DNA from: Schwartzia succinivorans DSM 10502
Lineage (GTDB): Bacteria; Bacillota; Negativicutes; Selenomonadales; Selenomonadaceae
Assembly: GCF_900129225.1 (NCBI RefSeq)
Contig: NZ_FQUG01000002.1
Location: forward strand, 558,001-622,000
Reading direction: 5' to 3'
Length of the DNA: 64,000 nucleotides
How positions within the stretch are numbered: position 1 is the first letter of the stretch; each line of letters begins with the position of its first letter. Below, piece after piece: positions 1 to 8,833 of the stretch. The notes below the pieces were generated by a model that saw only the letters and a list, made by a program, of their open reading frames with translations, was not told the DNA's origin and ran no database searches. The translations under genes were made by a program, and so were the position numbers.

Positions 1-2
1 AG

Positions 3-2753
3 CCTGTAACTCAGCGTGAGGATAATGCTGAGGAAAAGAGGGTTGAGCTGCATCTTCATACACAGATGAGTGCTCTTGATGCTGTAGTATCTACCAAAAA
101 GATGATTCAGACAGCGGCACGCTGGGGCTGGCCTGCTGTTGCCATTACAGATCACGGTGTTGTTCAGGCATTTCCGGAAGCCATGGATGCAAGTGGAAAG
201 TACGGAATCAAAATCATCTACGGAATGGAAGGCTATTTGACAGGCGATGACTACAAGCAGCGCTTTGCAAATCATATAATCCTTCTGGCGAAAAACCTTG
301 TGGGACTGCACAATCTGTATAAACTCGTATCTGTTTCACATCTGCGCTTTTTCTACCGCGGCCGTCCACGTATACCAAAGCCGATTCTGGAAGAATTCAG
401 GGAAGGGCTTATAATTGGCTCTGCCTGCGAGGCAGGGGAGCTTATCCGCGCTATTGTTGCTCACAAAAGCGATGAAGAGCTTATTGAGATTGCGTCATTT
501 TATGATTATCTTGAGATTCAGCCCATAGGCAACAATGCATTTTTGAAGCGCAGCAGTGAATTCCCTGATGTGCAGACTGATGACGATTTGATAAAAATAA
601 ATCTTAAAGTGGCGGAGCTTGCAAAAAAGCTGGATAAAATGCTTATCGCTACCTGCGACGTGCATTTCCTCAACCCTGAGGACGCGATTTACCGAACGGT
701 TATCATGGCAGGAAACGGCTTTGAGGATGCCGAGCAGCAGCCGCCGCTCTACCTGAGAACGACAGAGGAAATGCTGAAGGAATTTGAATATCTTGGTGAA
801 GACCTGGCCTATGAGGCATGTGTAACTAATCCGAGAAAGATTGCTGACATGGTCAAAGCCTTCAAGCCGATTCCGGATAATCTCTATTCTCCGATGATTC
901 AGGGAGCTGATGAAGCTATCAGGAATATGTCATATAACCGCGCTCATGAATGGTACGGAGAAAATCTGCCTGATATCGTACAGAAACGTCTCGACCAGGA
1001 GCTTGTTCCCATCATAGGACACGGGTTCTCCGTCCTTTATCTTATTGCGCATAAGCTGGTACGTCAGTCTAACGAGGACGGATATCTTGTTGGTTCACGA
1101 GGCTCCGTAGGTTCATCGTTTATCGCAACAATGACGGATATCACTGAGGTCAACCCGCTGCCGCCGCATTGGCGCTGCCCTCACTGCAAATTCAGTGAAT
1201 TTATAACGGACGGCTCCTATGGCTGCGGCTATGACCTTCCCGACAGGGACTGTCCTGTATGCGGAACGCCGCTTATAAAGGACGGACATGATATACCGTT
1301 TGCGGTCTTTTTGGGCTTTGACGGAGATAAGGTTCCTGATATCGACCTTAACTTCGCCAGCGTTTACCAGAACCGTGCCCAAAAAAATACTCAGGCACTT
1401 TTTGGTAAGGACAACGCTTATCGTGCCGGTACTATAGCGACTGTGGCTGATAAAACTGCCTACGGCTATGTAAAGAAATTCTATGAGGAAAAGGGACAGA
1501 AGAAGCGCCCTGCCTTCATACAGCGCATAGTCAACGGCGTAGTCGGAACAAAGCGTACAACAGGACAGCATCCTGCGGGCGTTATGGTTGTTCCGCGAAA
1601 TATGGACATCCATTTTTTCTCGCCGGTGCAGTATCCTGCCAACAAAAAAGAAGCAGGAACGATAACAACGCATTTTGATTATCACTCTATAAGCAGCCGT
1701 CTTGTTAAGCTTGATAATCTGGGGCATGATGATCCGACGGTCATAAAAATGCTTGAGATTTTGACGCACCGTGACCCGAAAACGATACCGTTCGATGATC
1801 CTGCAACACTGAGTCTTTTCCATTCGACGGAAGCGCTGGGTGTTACTCCGGAAGAGCTGGGGGCTACATCGGGAACATTTGGTATTCCGGAGTTCCGTAC
1901 CAGCTTCACACGTCAGATGATAGATGACACGCACCCGAGCTGCTTCAGCGACCTGGTGCGCATATCAGGATTTTCTCATGGTACCAACGTATGGCTGGAT
2001 AACGCACAGACTCTTATCAAGGCAGGCACGTGCACGCTGCATGATGCTATATCTGCCCGTGATGATATCATGATGTACCTTATCCATAAGGGGATTGACC
2101 CGCTGCTCTCCTTCAAGACAATGGAGGCTGTCAGAAAAGGAAAGGGTATCAAAGAGGATGTTGTCGCAACGCTGAAAGAGGGCGGAGTGCCTGACTGGTA
2201 CATAGAATCCTGCCAGAAGATACAGTACCTGTTCCCACGTGCTCATGCGACGGCATACGTCATGATGGCTTATCGCATAGCCTTTTGCAAGGTACACTAC
2301 CCGTTGGCATTCTATGCCGCGTACTTTTCCATTCGTGCCGATGCCTTCGATGTCAACATAGTCTCGGCAGGCAAAGAGGCCGTAAAAGAACAGCTAAAAC
2401 GAATAGAGGCAATTGATAAGCCTGATGATAAACAGAAGGAGCTTATGATAGTCCTTCAGATTGCCTGGGAAATGTACTTGCGCGGATATTCAGTGGAAAA
2501 GGTTGACCTCTATCGCTCGGATGCAGAGAACTTCATAATTCTCGAAAAATCCCTGCTGCCACCGTTCACATCACTGAAAGGCTTCGGCACCGTCGCCGCG
2601 AAAAGTCTGGTGGAGGCAAGAAAGGATGGACACTTTACATCTATTGCCGATATCAGGAAAAGAAGCTCCGTATCGAAAACAAATATCGAGCTTCTTCGTG
2701 AGCATGGCAGCCTTGAGGGCATGATGGAAAGCGACCAGATGGAGCTTTTTTGA
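3..2753 (+). CDS. polC: DNA polymerase III PolC-type alpha subunit, 5' partial
   Basis: Replicative polymerase subunit of low-GC Gram-positives, 3' part only: the frame is open to the window edge. It enters within the PHP domain (VELHLHTQMSALDAV spans the first in-frame ATG at 66, so that ATG is internal). The order is then PHP, a four-cysteine zinc motif (CPHC near 1178, CPVC near 1252), the catalytic palm with PDIDLNF near 1336 and KLDNLGHDD near 1708, fingers, and a C-terminal helix-hairpin-helix region. Family members carry a 3'-5' exonuclease of about 180 residues inserted in PHP after the IIYGMEGYL-like strand. Here PHP runs straight on to HIILLAKNLVGLHNLYKLVS with no insertion. The protein is otherwise intact to its TGA, which sits in the first of three tandem repeats. 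Confidence 0.95.
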   Translation, partial: PVTQREDNAEEKRVELHLHTQMSALDAVVSTKKMIQTAARWGWPAVAITDHGVVQAFPEAMDASGKYGIKIIYGMEGYLTGDDYKQRFANHIILLAKNLVGLHNLYKLVSVSHLRFFYRGRPRIPKPILEEFREGLIIGSACEAGELIRAIVAHKSDEELIEIASFYDYLEIQPIGNNAFLKRSSEFPDVQTDDDLIKINLKVAELAKKLDKMLIATCDVHFLNPEDAIYRTVIMAGNGFEDAEQQPPLYLRTTEEMLKEFEYLGEDLAYEACVTNPRKIADMVKAFKPIPDNLYSPMIQGADEAIRNMSYNRAHEWYGENLPDIVQKRLDQELVPIIGHGFSVLYLIAHKLVRQSNEDGYLVGSRGSVGSSFIATMTDITEVNPLPPHWRCPHCKFSEFITDGSYGCGYDLPDRDCPVCGTPLIKDGHDIPFAVFLGFDGDKVPDIDLNFASVYQNRAQKNTQALFGKDNAYRAGTIATVADKTAYGYVKKFYEEKGQKKRPAFIQRIVNGVVGTKRTTGQHPAGVMVVPRNMDIHFFSPVQYPANKKEAGTITTHFDYHSISSRLVKLDNLGHDDPTVIKMLEILTHRDPKTIPFDDPATLSLFHSTEALGVTPEELGATSGTFGIPEFRTSFTRQMIDDTHPSCFSDLVRISGFSHGTNVWLDNAQTLIKAGTCTLHDAISARDDIMMYLIHKGIDPLLSFKTMEAVRKGKGIKEDVVATLKEGGVPDWYIESCQKIQYLFPRAHATAYVMMAYRIAFCKVHYPLAFYAAYFSIRADAFDVNIVSAGKEAVKEQLKRIEAIDKPDDKQKELMIVLQIAWEMYLRGYSVEKVDLYRSDAENFIILEKSLLPPFTSLKGFGTVAAKSLVEARKDGHFTSIADIRKRSSVSKTNIELLREHGSLEGMMESDQMELF

Positions 2754-2842
2754 AAACTACCTTGAAAAAATGTAAAAAACACGAAAAACTCACTTGAAAA
2801 AATGTAAAATTTGAGAAAAACTCCCTTGAAAAAGTGTAAAAA
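2752..2842 (+). repeat. Three tandem ~32-bp repeats at the polC 3' end
   Basis: The core CTTGAAAAAATGTAAAA recurs at 2761, 2793 and 2825 (third copy with one A to G change), each preceded by GAAAA(A)CT. The first copy overlaps the polC stop codon. The period is 32 bp. Function unknown; it lies between the stop codon and the terminator hairpin. Confidence 0.8.
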
Positions 2843-2872
2843 CTTTGATGATTACCGTGAAATATGGGAGAA

Positions 2873-2925
2873 AACAGCTTCTATGTCCCGTGAGCGATTG
2901 GGGATATAGGAGCTGTTATTTTTTT
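2873..2925 (+). terminator. Intrinsic terminator after polC
   Basis: A 17-bp stem (2873-2889 with 2901-2917, two G-U pairs, 11-nt loop) is followed by ATTTTTTTA. It lies about 120 bp downstream of the polC stop, after the tandem repeats. Confidence 0.85.
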
Positions 2926-3028
2926 ATACAGTAATGTGGAATTGATTCCAAACTTTTGCAAATTTACCGTTGAGCGGGAAAGAGATTTTCAAAGACGGCA
3001 CGTCTAAAAAATCAAATTCTTTTTGTCG

Positions 3029-3058
3029 TTGACAAATTTTCGCATGTGGCATTATAAT
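3029..3058 (+). promoter_or_regulatory. Promoter of the T-box/thrS transcript
   Basis: TTGACA at 3029-3034 and TATAAT at 3053-3058 with an 18-bp spacer, directly upstream of the T-box leader. Confidence 0.8.
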
Positions 3059-3069
3059 ATATGCAAATT

Positions 3070-3296
3070 TGAAAACGCAATGATGAAGACAGGATGTAAG
3101 AATGTCCGTCCTCCAGAGAGAGGCGCCTTGGCTGTGAGCGCTTCGGACAGGGTCTTATGTTACCACTTCTGAGCTGATGCCACGAGAGGAAGGCATCCGG
3201 TACTCGCCGTTAAAGGAGCTGAGTTGGCTGCGTTGTGCAGCAAGCAGGGTGGAACCGCGAAGCATAGCCTCGTCCCTTTTGGGACGGGGCTTTTTT
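3070..3296 (+). promoter_or_regulatory. T-box leader (threonine) controlling thrS
   Basis: tRNA-sensing leader RNA. Visible parts are a Stem I start near 3079 (AATGATGAAGA), an AGAGAG-GGCTGTG Stem I loop region, a candidate specifier codon ACC (Thr) at 3162-3164, the T-box sequence AGGGTGGAACCGCG at 3246-3259, and a terminator hairpin GCCTCGTCCC/GGGACGGGGC (3267-3290) followed by TTTTTT. Known logic of the family: uncharged tRNA(Thr) pairs with the T-box and stabilises the antiterminator, so thrS is read when threonine is scarce. The specifier agrees with the downstream gene. Confidence 0.9.
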
Positions 3297-3421
3297 GACC
3301 TTATTCTATAGGAGAAGGTGCCAAAAAGGCGGATGAGGTGTACACCAAAGTGCCTGATACCGAAAGGAAAAGACACAGCAATTCCAATTTTTTTGTATAG
3401 CATTACAGGAGGTAATTCAGA

Positions 3422-5341
3422 ATGGCAAACATCAAACTTAAGGACGGCAGCGTCCGCAGTGTTGAGGACGGCTCGACTGTCCTTGAACTCGTAAAACAGG
3501 TATCCAACAGTCTCGCGAAGAAGGTTCTCGCGGCAAAGATGGACGGCAAGACCGTTGACCTTATGACACCGATTACGAAGGACGCAGAGATAGAGTTCCT
3601 CACATTTGAGGATGAGGATGGCCGTTGGGCACTCCGCCACACGGCAGCGCATGTCATGGCGCAGGCTCTCCAGCATCTTTACGCAAAGGACGGAATCCAG
3701 TTCGCTATCGGACCTGCGATTGAAAACGGCTTCTACTACGATATCGACATGGAGAAAAAGCTTACAGACAGCGACCTTAAAGACATTGAGAAGGAAATGG
3801 ACCGCATTGTAAAGCAGAATATCCCGATGATCCGCAAGGAAATCAGCCGTGCGGATGCGCTGAAGTTCTTTGAAGAAAAAGGACAGAGCTACAAGGTAGA
3901 GCTTATTAACGATCTTCCTGAGGACGCGCTTATTTCCATTTACGAGCAGGGAGATTTCACAGATTTGTGCGCAGGCCCGCACGTTGTTTCCACGGGTAAG
4001 GTGAAGGCATTCAAGCTGCAGAGTGTTGCAGGCGCTTACTGGCGTGGAAATGAAAAAAATAAGATGCTTCAGCGTATCTACGGTACGGCCTTCGAGAAGA
4101 AAGAAGACCTGGCGGAATATCTGCACATGCTGGAGGAAGCTGCAAAACGCGACCACAGAAAGCTTGGCAAGGAGCTGGATCTTTTCAGCCTGCACGAAGA
4201 GGGCCCCGGCTTCCCGTTCTTCCACCCGAACGGAATGGTCATCAGAAACGAGCTTATAAACTACTGGCGTGAGGTTCACCGCCGTTACGGCTATCAGGAA
4301 ATCAAGACTCCAATGATTATGAACCGCAAGCTGTGGGAAACTTCCGGTCACTGGGATCATTACAAGGAAAATATGTACTTCACTCAGATTGATGAAGAGG
4401 ATTATGCAGTAAAGCCGATGAACTGCCCGGGCGGTATGCTTGTCTATAAGACACATGTACACAGCTACCGCGACCTGCCGCTGCGTCTCGGCGAGCTAGG
4501 TCTTGTTCACCGCCATGAGAAATCCGGTGAGCTGCACGGACTTTTCCGCGTTAGAAACTTTACTCAGGACGATGCGCATCTCTTTGTAACACCTGAGCAG
4601 ATTGAAAAGGAGATTCAGCATACCATCGACCTTTTTGATGAAGTCTACAAGACATTCGGACTCAGCTATACAGCAGAGCTCTCCACACGTCCTGAGGACT
4701 CCATGGGTTCTGATGAAATCTGGGAGAAGGCAACGGCTGCACTGCAGCATGCTCTTGAGGCACGCGGCCTGAACTACATCATTAACGAGGGCGACGGCGC
4801 ATTCTACGGGCCGAAGATTGACTTCCATCTCCGTGATTCCATCGGCCGTACATGGCAGTGCGGAACGATTCAGTTGGATATGCTCATGCCGGAGAAATTC
4901 GACCTCACGTACGTGGGCGAGGATGGCGAGAAGCATCGTCCGATTATGCTGCATCGCGTTGTTTACGGCTCTATTGAGCGTTTCATCGGTATCCTTATCG
5001 AGAACTACGCAGGTGCGTTCCCTGTATGGCTCGCACCTGTACAGGTCAAGATTCTTCCGATTACGGACAAGCATTTCGATTATGCCTTCGACCTCAGAAA
5101 GAAGCTGTTTGACCTTGGTATCCGCGTTGAGGTTGATGAGCGCAACGAGAAAATGGGCTACAAGATTCGTGAAGCCCAGGTCAAAAAGATTCCGTATGCT
5201 CTCGTTATCGGAGACCAGGAAATGCAGGATGGCAATGTAACGCTTCGTAAATACGGTGAGAAGGACAGCCAGACGATGTCAGTTGATGATTTCATCAAGC
5301 TGGTTCAGGACAAGATTGCTTCGAAAGAAGAAAAATATTGA
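3422..5341 (+). CDS. thrS: Threonyl-tRNA synthetase
   Basis: Charges tRNA(Thr) with threonine in the cytosol. The 639-residue length is normal for the family. An N-terminal TGS domain (about 1-61) is followed by the editing domain with HTAAH (H73, H77) and then the class II catalytic core. The core contains MNCPGGM, which supplies the zinc-binding cysteine, motif 2 RVRNFTQDDAH and motif 3 near HRVVYGSIERFIG. A C-terminal anticodon-binding domain follows. The start is set by AGGAGG at 3407-3412. The gene is a single transcription unit with the T-box before it and a terminator after it. Confidence 0.97.
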   Translation: MANIKLKDGSVRSVEDGSTVLELVKQVSNSLAKKVLAAKMDGKTVDLMTPITKDAEIEFLTFEDEDGRWALRHTAAHVMAQALQHLYAKDGIQFAIGPAIENGFYYDIDMEKKLTDSDLKDIEKEMDRIVKQNIPMIRKEISRADALKFFEEKGQSYKVELINDLPEDALISIYEQGDFTDLCAGPHVVSTGKVKAFKLQSVAGAYWRGNEKNKMLQRIYGTAFEKKEDLAEYLHMLEEAAKRDHRKLGKELDLFSLHEEGPGFPFFHPNGMVIRNELINYWREVHRRYGYQEIKTPMIMNRKLWETSGHWDHYKENMYFTQIDEEDYAVKPMNCPGGMLVYKTHVHSYRDLPLRLGELGLVHRHEKSGELHGLFRVRNFTQDDAHLFVTPEQIEKEIQHTIDLFDEVYKTFGLSYTAELSTRPEDSMGSDEIWEKATAALQHALEARGLNYIINEGDGAFYGPKIDFHLRDSIGRTWQCGTIQLDMLMPEKFDLTYVGEDGEKHRPIMLHRVVYGSIERFIGILIENYAGAFPVWLAPVQVKILPITDKHFDYAFDLRKKLFDLGIRVEVDERNEKMGYKIREAQVKKIPYALVIGDQEMQDGNVTLRKYGEKDSQTMSVDDFIKLVQDKIASKEEKY

Positions 5342-5357
5342 TCTAAATTATCAAGCA

Positions 5358-5395
5358 AAAGCCGCACGGCGTAAAATGTGCGGCTTTTATTTTTT
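5358..5395 (+). terminator. Intrinsic terminator after thrS
   Basis: AAAGCCGCAC (5358-5367) pairs with GTGCGGCTTT (5378-5387), followed by ATTTTTTAT. Confidence 0.85.
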
Positions 5396-5432
5396 ATGCT
5401 TTGGAGGCATACTTCAATATTAATTTTTAGTA

Positions 5433-5462
5433 TTGGAATATTTGTTAAATTATAGTTATAAT
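5433..5462 (+). promoter_or_regulatory. Possible promoter for the DUF362 gene
   Basis: TTGGAA at 5433 and TATAAT at 5457-5462 with an 18-bp spacer, about 70 bp upstream of the gene. The region is AT-rich, so other -10 matches exist nearby. Confidence 0.4.
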
Positions 5463-5532
5463 AATCTGCAAGTATGATTATGTTATGATGGCAAAGGTAT
5501 GAAAATATGTTACAAAAGAAGGGATGGTAAAT

Positions 5533-6633
5533 ATGTGTTCAATGTCGAGACGTAGTTTTATCAAGATGGCAGGGCTTGCTGCAGCGGCTGCGGCAGTACC
5601 TGCACTCGATGGAATCAAGGCTGCATCTGCGGAGCAGCAGGCACCTGCCGTTCCGGGAACTGACGGTGACAAGTATGTTTCCTATAAGAACAGGCAGGGC
5701 GGCGAATCTGTGGTATACTTCACCCGTGATTTGTCTGCGGCAGGGCTTATGAAGCTGTATGATAAAATATCTGCAAACTTTACGGGAAAAGTCGGCATAA
5801 AGCTTCATACAGGGGAGCCTGAAGGACCGAATATCATTCCGCGGCCCTGGGTTAAGGAGCTTATGCAGAAGAAGCTTCCGAACGCGACTGTTGTGGAGAC
5901 GAATACATATTATGACTATGGCCGTTATACGACCGAAAATCACAGGAAAACCCTTGAGACGAACGGCTGGACTGCATTTACAACTGTAGATATTCTCGAT
6001 GAGGAAGGCACGGTAATGCTTCCTGTAAAAGGCGGCAAATGGTTTACTGAAATGGCTGTGGGCGGACATCTGACGAACTACGATTCGCTCTTTGTACTCA
6101 CGCATTTCAAAGGTCATACTATGGGCGGCTTTGGCGGTTCAAATAAAAATATAGGTATCGGCTGTGCCGACGGACGTATCGGAAAGAAAATGATTCACAC
6201 TGGTGACACCGGAAGCCAGTGGGGGATCGACAAGGAAGAATTCATGGAACGTATGACTGAATCCACTAAAGCCGTTGTTGATTATTTTGGTGATAAAATT
6301 TCCTTTATCAATGTCCTTCGGAACATGTCTGTGGACTGTGACTGCGCGGGAACCGGCGCGGCAGTCCCAACAACGCCTAACATCGGTATTCTTGCGTCAA
6401 CGGATATTCTTGCTATTGACCAGGCTTCGGTGGATTTGGTGTATGCTCTTCCGGAAAAGGACCGCCACGACCTTCAGGAGCGCATGGAATCACGTCACGG
6501 CCTTCGCCAGCTTTCCTACATGAAGGAGCTGGGCATGGGAAACAGCCGGTACGTGCTTCTTGATGCGGATCACGGAAATGTGCCAATTAAATTGGAGGAT
6601 GCGGTAAAAGGCGTAAAACCATTTAAAGCATAA
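5533..6633 (+). CDS. DUF362 domain protein with Tat signal peptide
   Basis: Exported protein of unconfirmed function. The N-terminus has the twin-arginine motif SRRSFIKM followed by an alanine-rich hydrophobic stretch and a likely cleavage region near AASAEQQ, so it probably crosses the membrane folded. The body matches the DUF362 family, including the VGIKLHTGEPEGPN and GIGCADGRIGKKMIHTGDTGS regions. No 4Fe-4S cysteine cluster is present, unlike many DUF362 proteins. I prefer ATG 5533 over the in-frame ATG at 5524, because the ribosome site (GAAGGG, 5517-5522) is too close to 5524. Family members are often annotated as iron-sulfur or cytoplasmic proteins; no reaction can be assigned here. 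Confidence 0.8.
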   Translation: MCSMSRRSFIKMAGLAAAAAAVPALDGIKAASAEQQAPAVPGTDGDKYVSYKNRQGGESVVYFTRDLSAAGLMKLYDKISANFTGKVGIKLHTGEPEGPNIIPRPWVKELMQKKLPNATVVETNTYYDYGRYTTENHRKTLETNGWTAFTTVDILDEEGTVMLPVKGGKWFTEMAVGGHLTNYDSLFVLTHFKGHTMGGFGGSNKNIGIGCADGRIGKKMIHTGDTGSQWGIDKEEFMERMTESTKAVVDYFGDKISFINVLRNMSVDCDCAGTGAAVPTTPNIGILASTDILAIDQASVDLVYALPEKDRHDLQERMESRHGLRQLSYMKELGMGNSRYVLLDADHGNVPIKLEDAVKGVKPFKA

Positions 6634-6664
6634 ATTTAGATTTTTTGATACTGACAATAAAGGA

Positions 6665-6700
6665 AAACAGGCTGCAGAAATTTGCGGCCTGTTTTTTTTG
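6665..6700 (+). terminator. Intrinsic terminator after the DUF362 gene
   Basis: AAACAGGC (6665-6672) pairs with GCCTGTTT (6687-6694), followed by a run of T. Confidence 0.8.
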
Positions 6701-6866
6701 AATGGATTGTAAATAAAAGAAAAGGATTTTTCTAATGATTGTTGAATAATACTTTATATGAATCATTTAATGCGAGAGGAGGAAACAGGAAAAACGCTTG
6801 TTATCTATTGGCAGTCAGGACTGCAATGAGGAACTGGGACTAAGTCAGCAAGGAGAGGGTACGATT

Positions 6867-8741
6867 ATGAGAAAAACATTTCGACTTTTATTTGCTGTTT
6901 TTATTACGGCAGGTGTATTGCTTAGCGGAGTCACGCGTGCTGCGGCACAGGAGACCTGGGCGGTTTACTGGTACATTTGCGGCTCTGATTTGGAGACAGA
7001 TTATAAGAGTGCATCATCCAATATAGCAGATATGTGCTCAGTCAAGCTCCCGGAAAATGTCAAGGTTATTATCCAGACAGGAGGAGCAAAAAAGTGGCAC
7101 AGCAAGGGGATACCTTCAAACGCTCTGGCAAGATATGTTTACGACAGTAATGGATTTCATGAGATAGAAAAACTTCCGGATTCCAACATGGGCAGCGGTG
7201 CCGTTCTGAAGGATTTTCTCAGCTTTGCTGTAAAAAATTATCCTGCCGATCATAAAGTACTGGTATTTTGGAATCACGGCAGCGGAAGCCTTGGCGGGGT
7301 ATGTTTTGATGAAAAATATGGAACATCAATCAGTCTTAATGCTCTTCGTGTCGCTTTAGGAGGAGTGTTTGCCGAGAATGCGGCGCAGCCTCCCATTGAC
7401 CTTGTATGCTTTGATACATGCCTCATGGCAACACTGGAAACAGCTAATTCTCTCTATGGTTATACCGGGTATCTGGCGGCCTCTCAGGAACTAATGCCTG
7501 ACCATGGTATTGATTATGCCGCATGGCTTGGCTCCATTGCAAAGAACCCTGCCCAGGACGGCGCTGCTCTGGGAAAGGTGATATGTGATTCATATTTTGA
7601 ACGTTGTAAAAATCAAGGGACACAGGAAACGGCAACATTTTCTGTTGTTGATCTTTCGGCACTTCCGGAGCTTAACAAAGCTGTAAACAGGTTGGGAGAG
7701 GAAGCCCTCAGTGCATCGAAGGTGAATCCGAGATATTTCTTCACTGCTCTTGACCGAGTCGCAAACACTGTAGAAAGATACGGGGAACAGGGAGGCGACG
7801 AGGTAATAGGCGGGGGCATGGAAATGGTTGACCTTGGCTCTCTTGCAGAATACATGGAGGGGGTCAGCTCCGCGGAGGCAGTAGTGAACGCAGTAGACCG
7901 TGCTGTTATCTGCAAGGCGAAAGGAAAATACCGCCGTTACGGAAAAGGCCTTTCCGTGTATTATAACCTGACGGGAACTGAGAAGAGCAGCACAGCATAC
8001 GGAAAACTCATTGGCGCGAACGATAATTTTTCCGCGCTGCATAAGGCGATGATGTCCGGAGGAGAAAGCGACGTACCCTGGTATATCATTGACATGTCAC
8101 CGACGGAGAGAATTCCTGTTACCCTCGACAGCGAAAACATTGCGACGGCAGTACTGAAGCCCGATTTGCTGAATGCTGTGAGCCTGGCTTATTGCGGGCT
8201 GTATGTTCCATTCGAAAATGATTACATGCGCCTTGGAACTGATGATAAAATTACAATTGATTGGGAGAAGGGCGTTTTCAGGGATATGTTTGACGGACAG
8301 TGGCCGGCGTTGAACGGACATATGCTGCCAATGAATATAGTCGAGCAGTATCCGGACTATGCCCTGTATATCTCGAACATAAAGATTAACGGGAAAAAAT
8401 ATCAGCTTTTGTCTGGCTTTGACATGGAGCAGCAGAAATTTGAAATTCTCGGAGCGTATCGCACGTTGAGAAATGGAATGGTTGACAGAAATATTGTTCA
8501 GCTTCATGTCGGGGACAAAATAACACCGCTTTTCACGATTGACTCAAACGAGAAATTTGTTGAGGGTGAAGCCTTCGTACTGGAAAAGGAACCTGTTCTG
8601 AAGGATGAACCGCTGCCTGATGGAACCTACACATTTGTATTCCACTTTGAGTCGGTACATAATGACCCATTCGTATCAGACGGCGTCGAAATGTTTGTGA
8701 AGAACGGAAAGATTGAGAATATACGGGTATTGAATAAGTAA
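6867..8741 (+). CDS. Secreted clostripain-like (C11 family) cysteine peptidase
   Basis: Probable extracytoplasmic cysteine protease. A signal peptide covers about residues 1-28 (MRKTFRLLF... ending near ARAAAQ). The caspase-like C11 fold shows the expected catalytic pair: His137 in VFWNHGSGSLGG and Cys185 in CFDTCLMATLE, followed by YLAASQELMPDHGIDY. The C-terminal 200 residues are poorly conserved and may be a binding or pro-region. The start is ATG 6867 because AAGGAGAGG (6850-6858) precedes it; the reading frame opens 69 bases earlier, but that stretch has no good ribosome site. Substrate unknown. The family prefers Arg or Lys at P1, and I cannot check that here. Confidence 0.88.
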   Translation: MRKTFRLLFAVFITAGVLLSGVTRAAAQETWAVYWYICGSDLETDYKSASSNIADMCSVKLPENVKVIIQTGGAKKWHSKGIPSNALARYVYDSNGFHEIEKLPDSNMGSGAVLKDFLSFAVKNYPADHKVLVFWNHGSGSLGGVCFDEKYGTSISLNALRVALGGVFAENAAQPPIDLVCFDTCLMATLETANSLYGYTGYLAASQELMPDHGIDYAAWLGSIAKNPAQDGAALGKVICDSYFERCKNQGTQETATFSVVDLSALPELNKAVNRLGEEALSASKVNPRYFFTALDRVANTVERYGEQGGDEVIGGGMEMVDLGSLAEYMEGVSSAEAVVNAVDRAVICKAKGKYRRYGKGLSVYYNLTGTEKSSTAYGKLIGANDNFSALHKAMMSGGESDVPWYIIDMSPTERIPVTLDSENIATAVLKPDLLNAVSLAYCGLYVPFENDYMRLGTDDKITIDWEKGVFRDMFDGQWPALNGHMLPMNIVEQYPDYALYISNIKINGKKYQLLSGFDMEQQKFEILGAYRTLRNGMVDRNIVQLHVGDKITPLFTIDSNEKFVEGEAFVLEKEPVLKDEPLPDGTYTFVFHFESVHNDPFVSDGVEMFVKNGKIENIRVLNK

Positions 8742-8747
8742 AGTGAA

Positions 8748-8796
8748 AAAGCCTCTGTTCATCGGAATTAAATCCGATGAACAGGGGCTTTTTTGT
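8748..8796 (+). terminator. Intrinsic terminator after the clostripain-like gene
   Basis: An 18-bp stem, 8748-8765 with 8774-8791, has an 8-nt loop and a T run. It lies between convergent genes and could also serve the minus-strand symporter, since the upstream arm begins with a short A run. Confidence 0.85.
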
Positions 8797-8833
8797 ATTA
8801 ATTTTAAATTGTGCTGTACGGAAATCCGTGATT

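Noticed and set aside
1113-1934. 273-codon minus-strand open frame inside polC
   Set aside because: It lies antisense to strongly conserved polymerase motifs, has no ribosome site and its product is Cys/Arg-rich without any family resemblance.
2752-2842. CRISPR array or plasmid-type origin iterons
   Set aside because: Three AT-rich copies with no unique spacers and no replication initiator gene adjacent.
3155-4462. 435-codon minus-strand open frame across the T-box and thrS
   Set aside because: Antisense shadow of thrS, kept open by codon bias; overlaps the leader RNA on the other strand.
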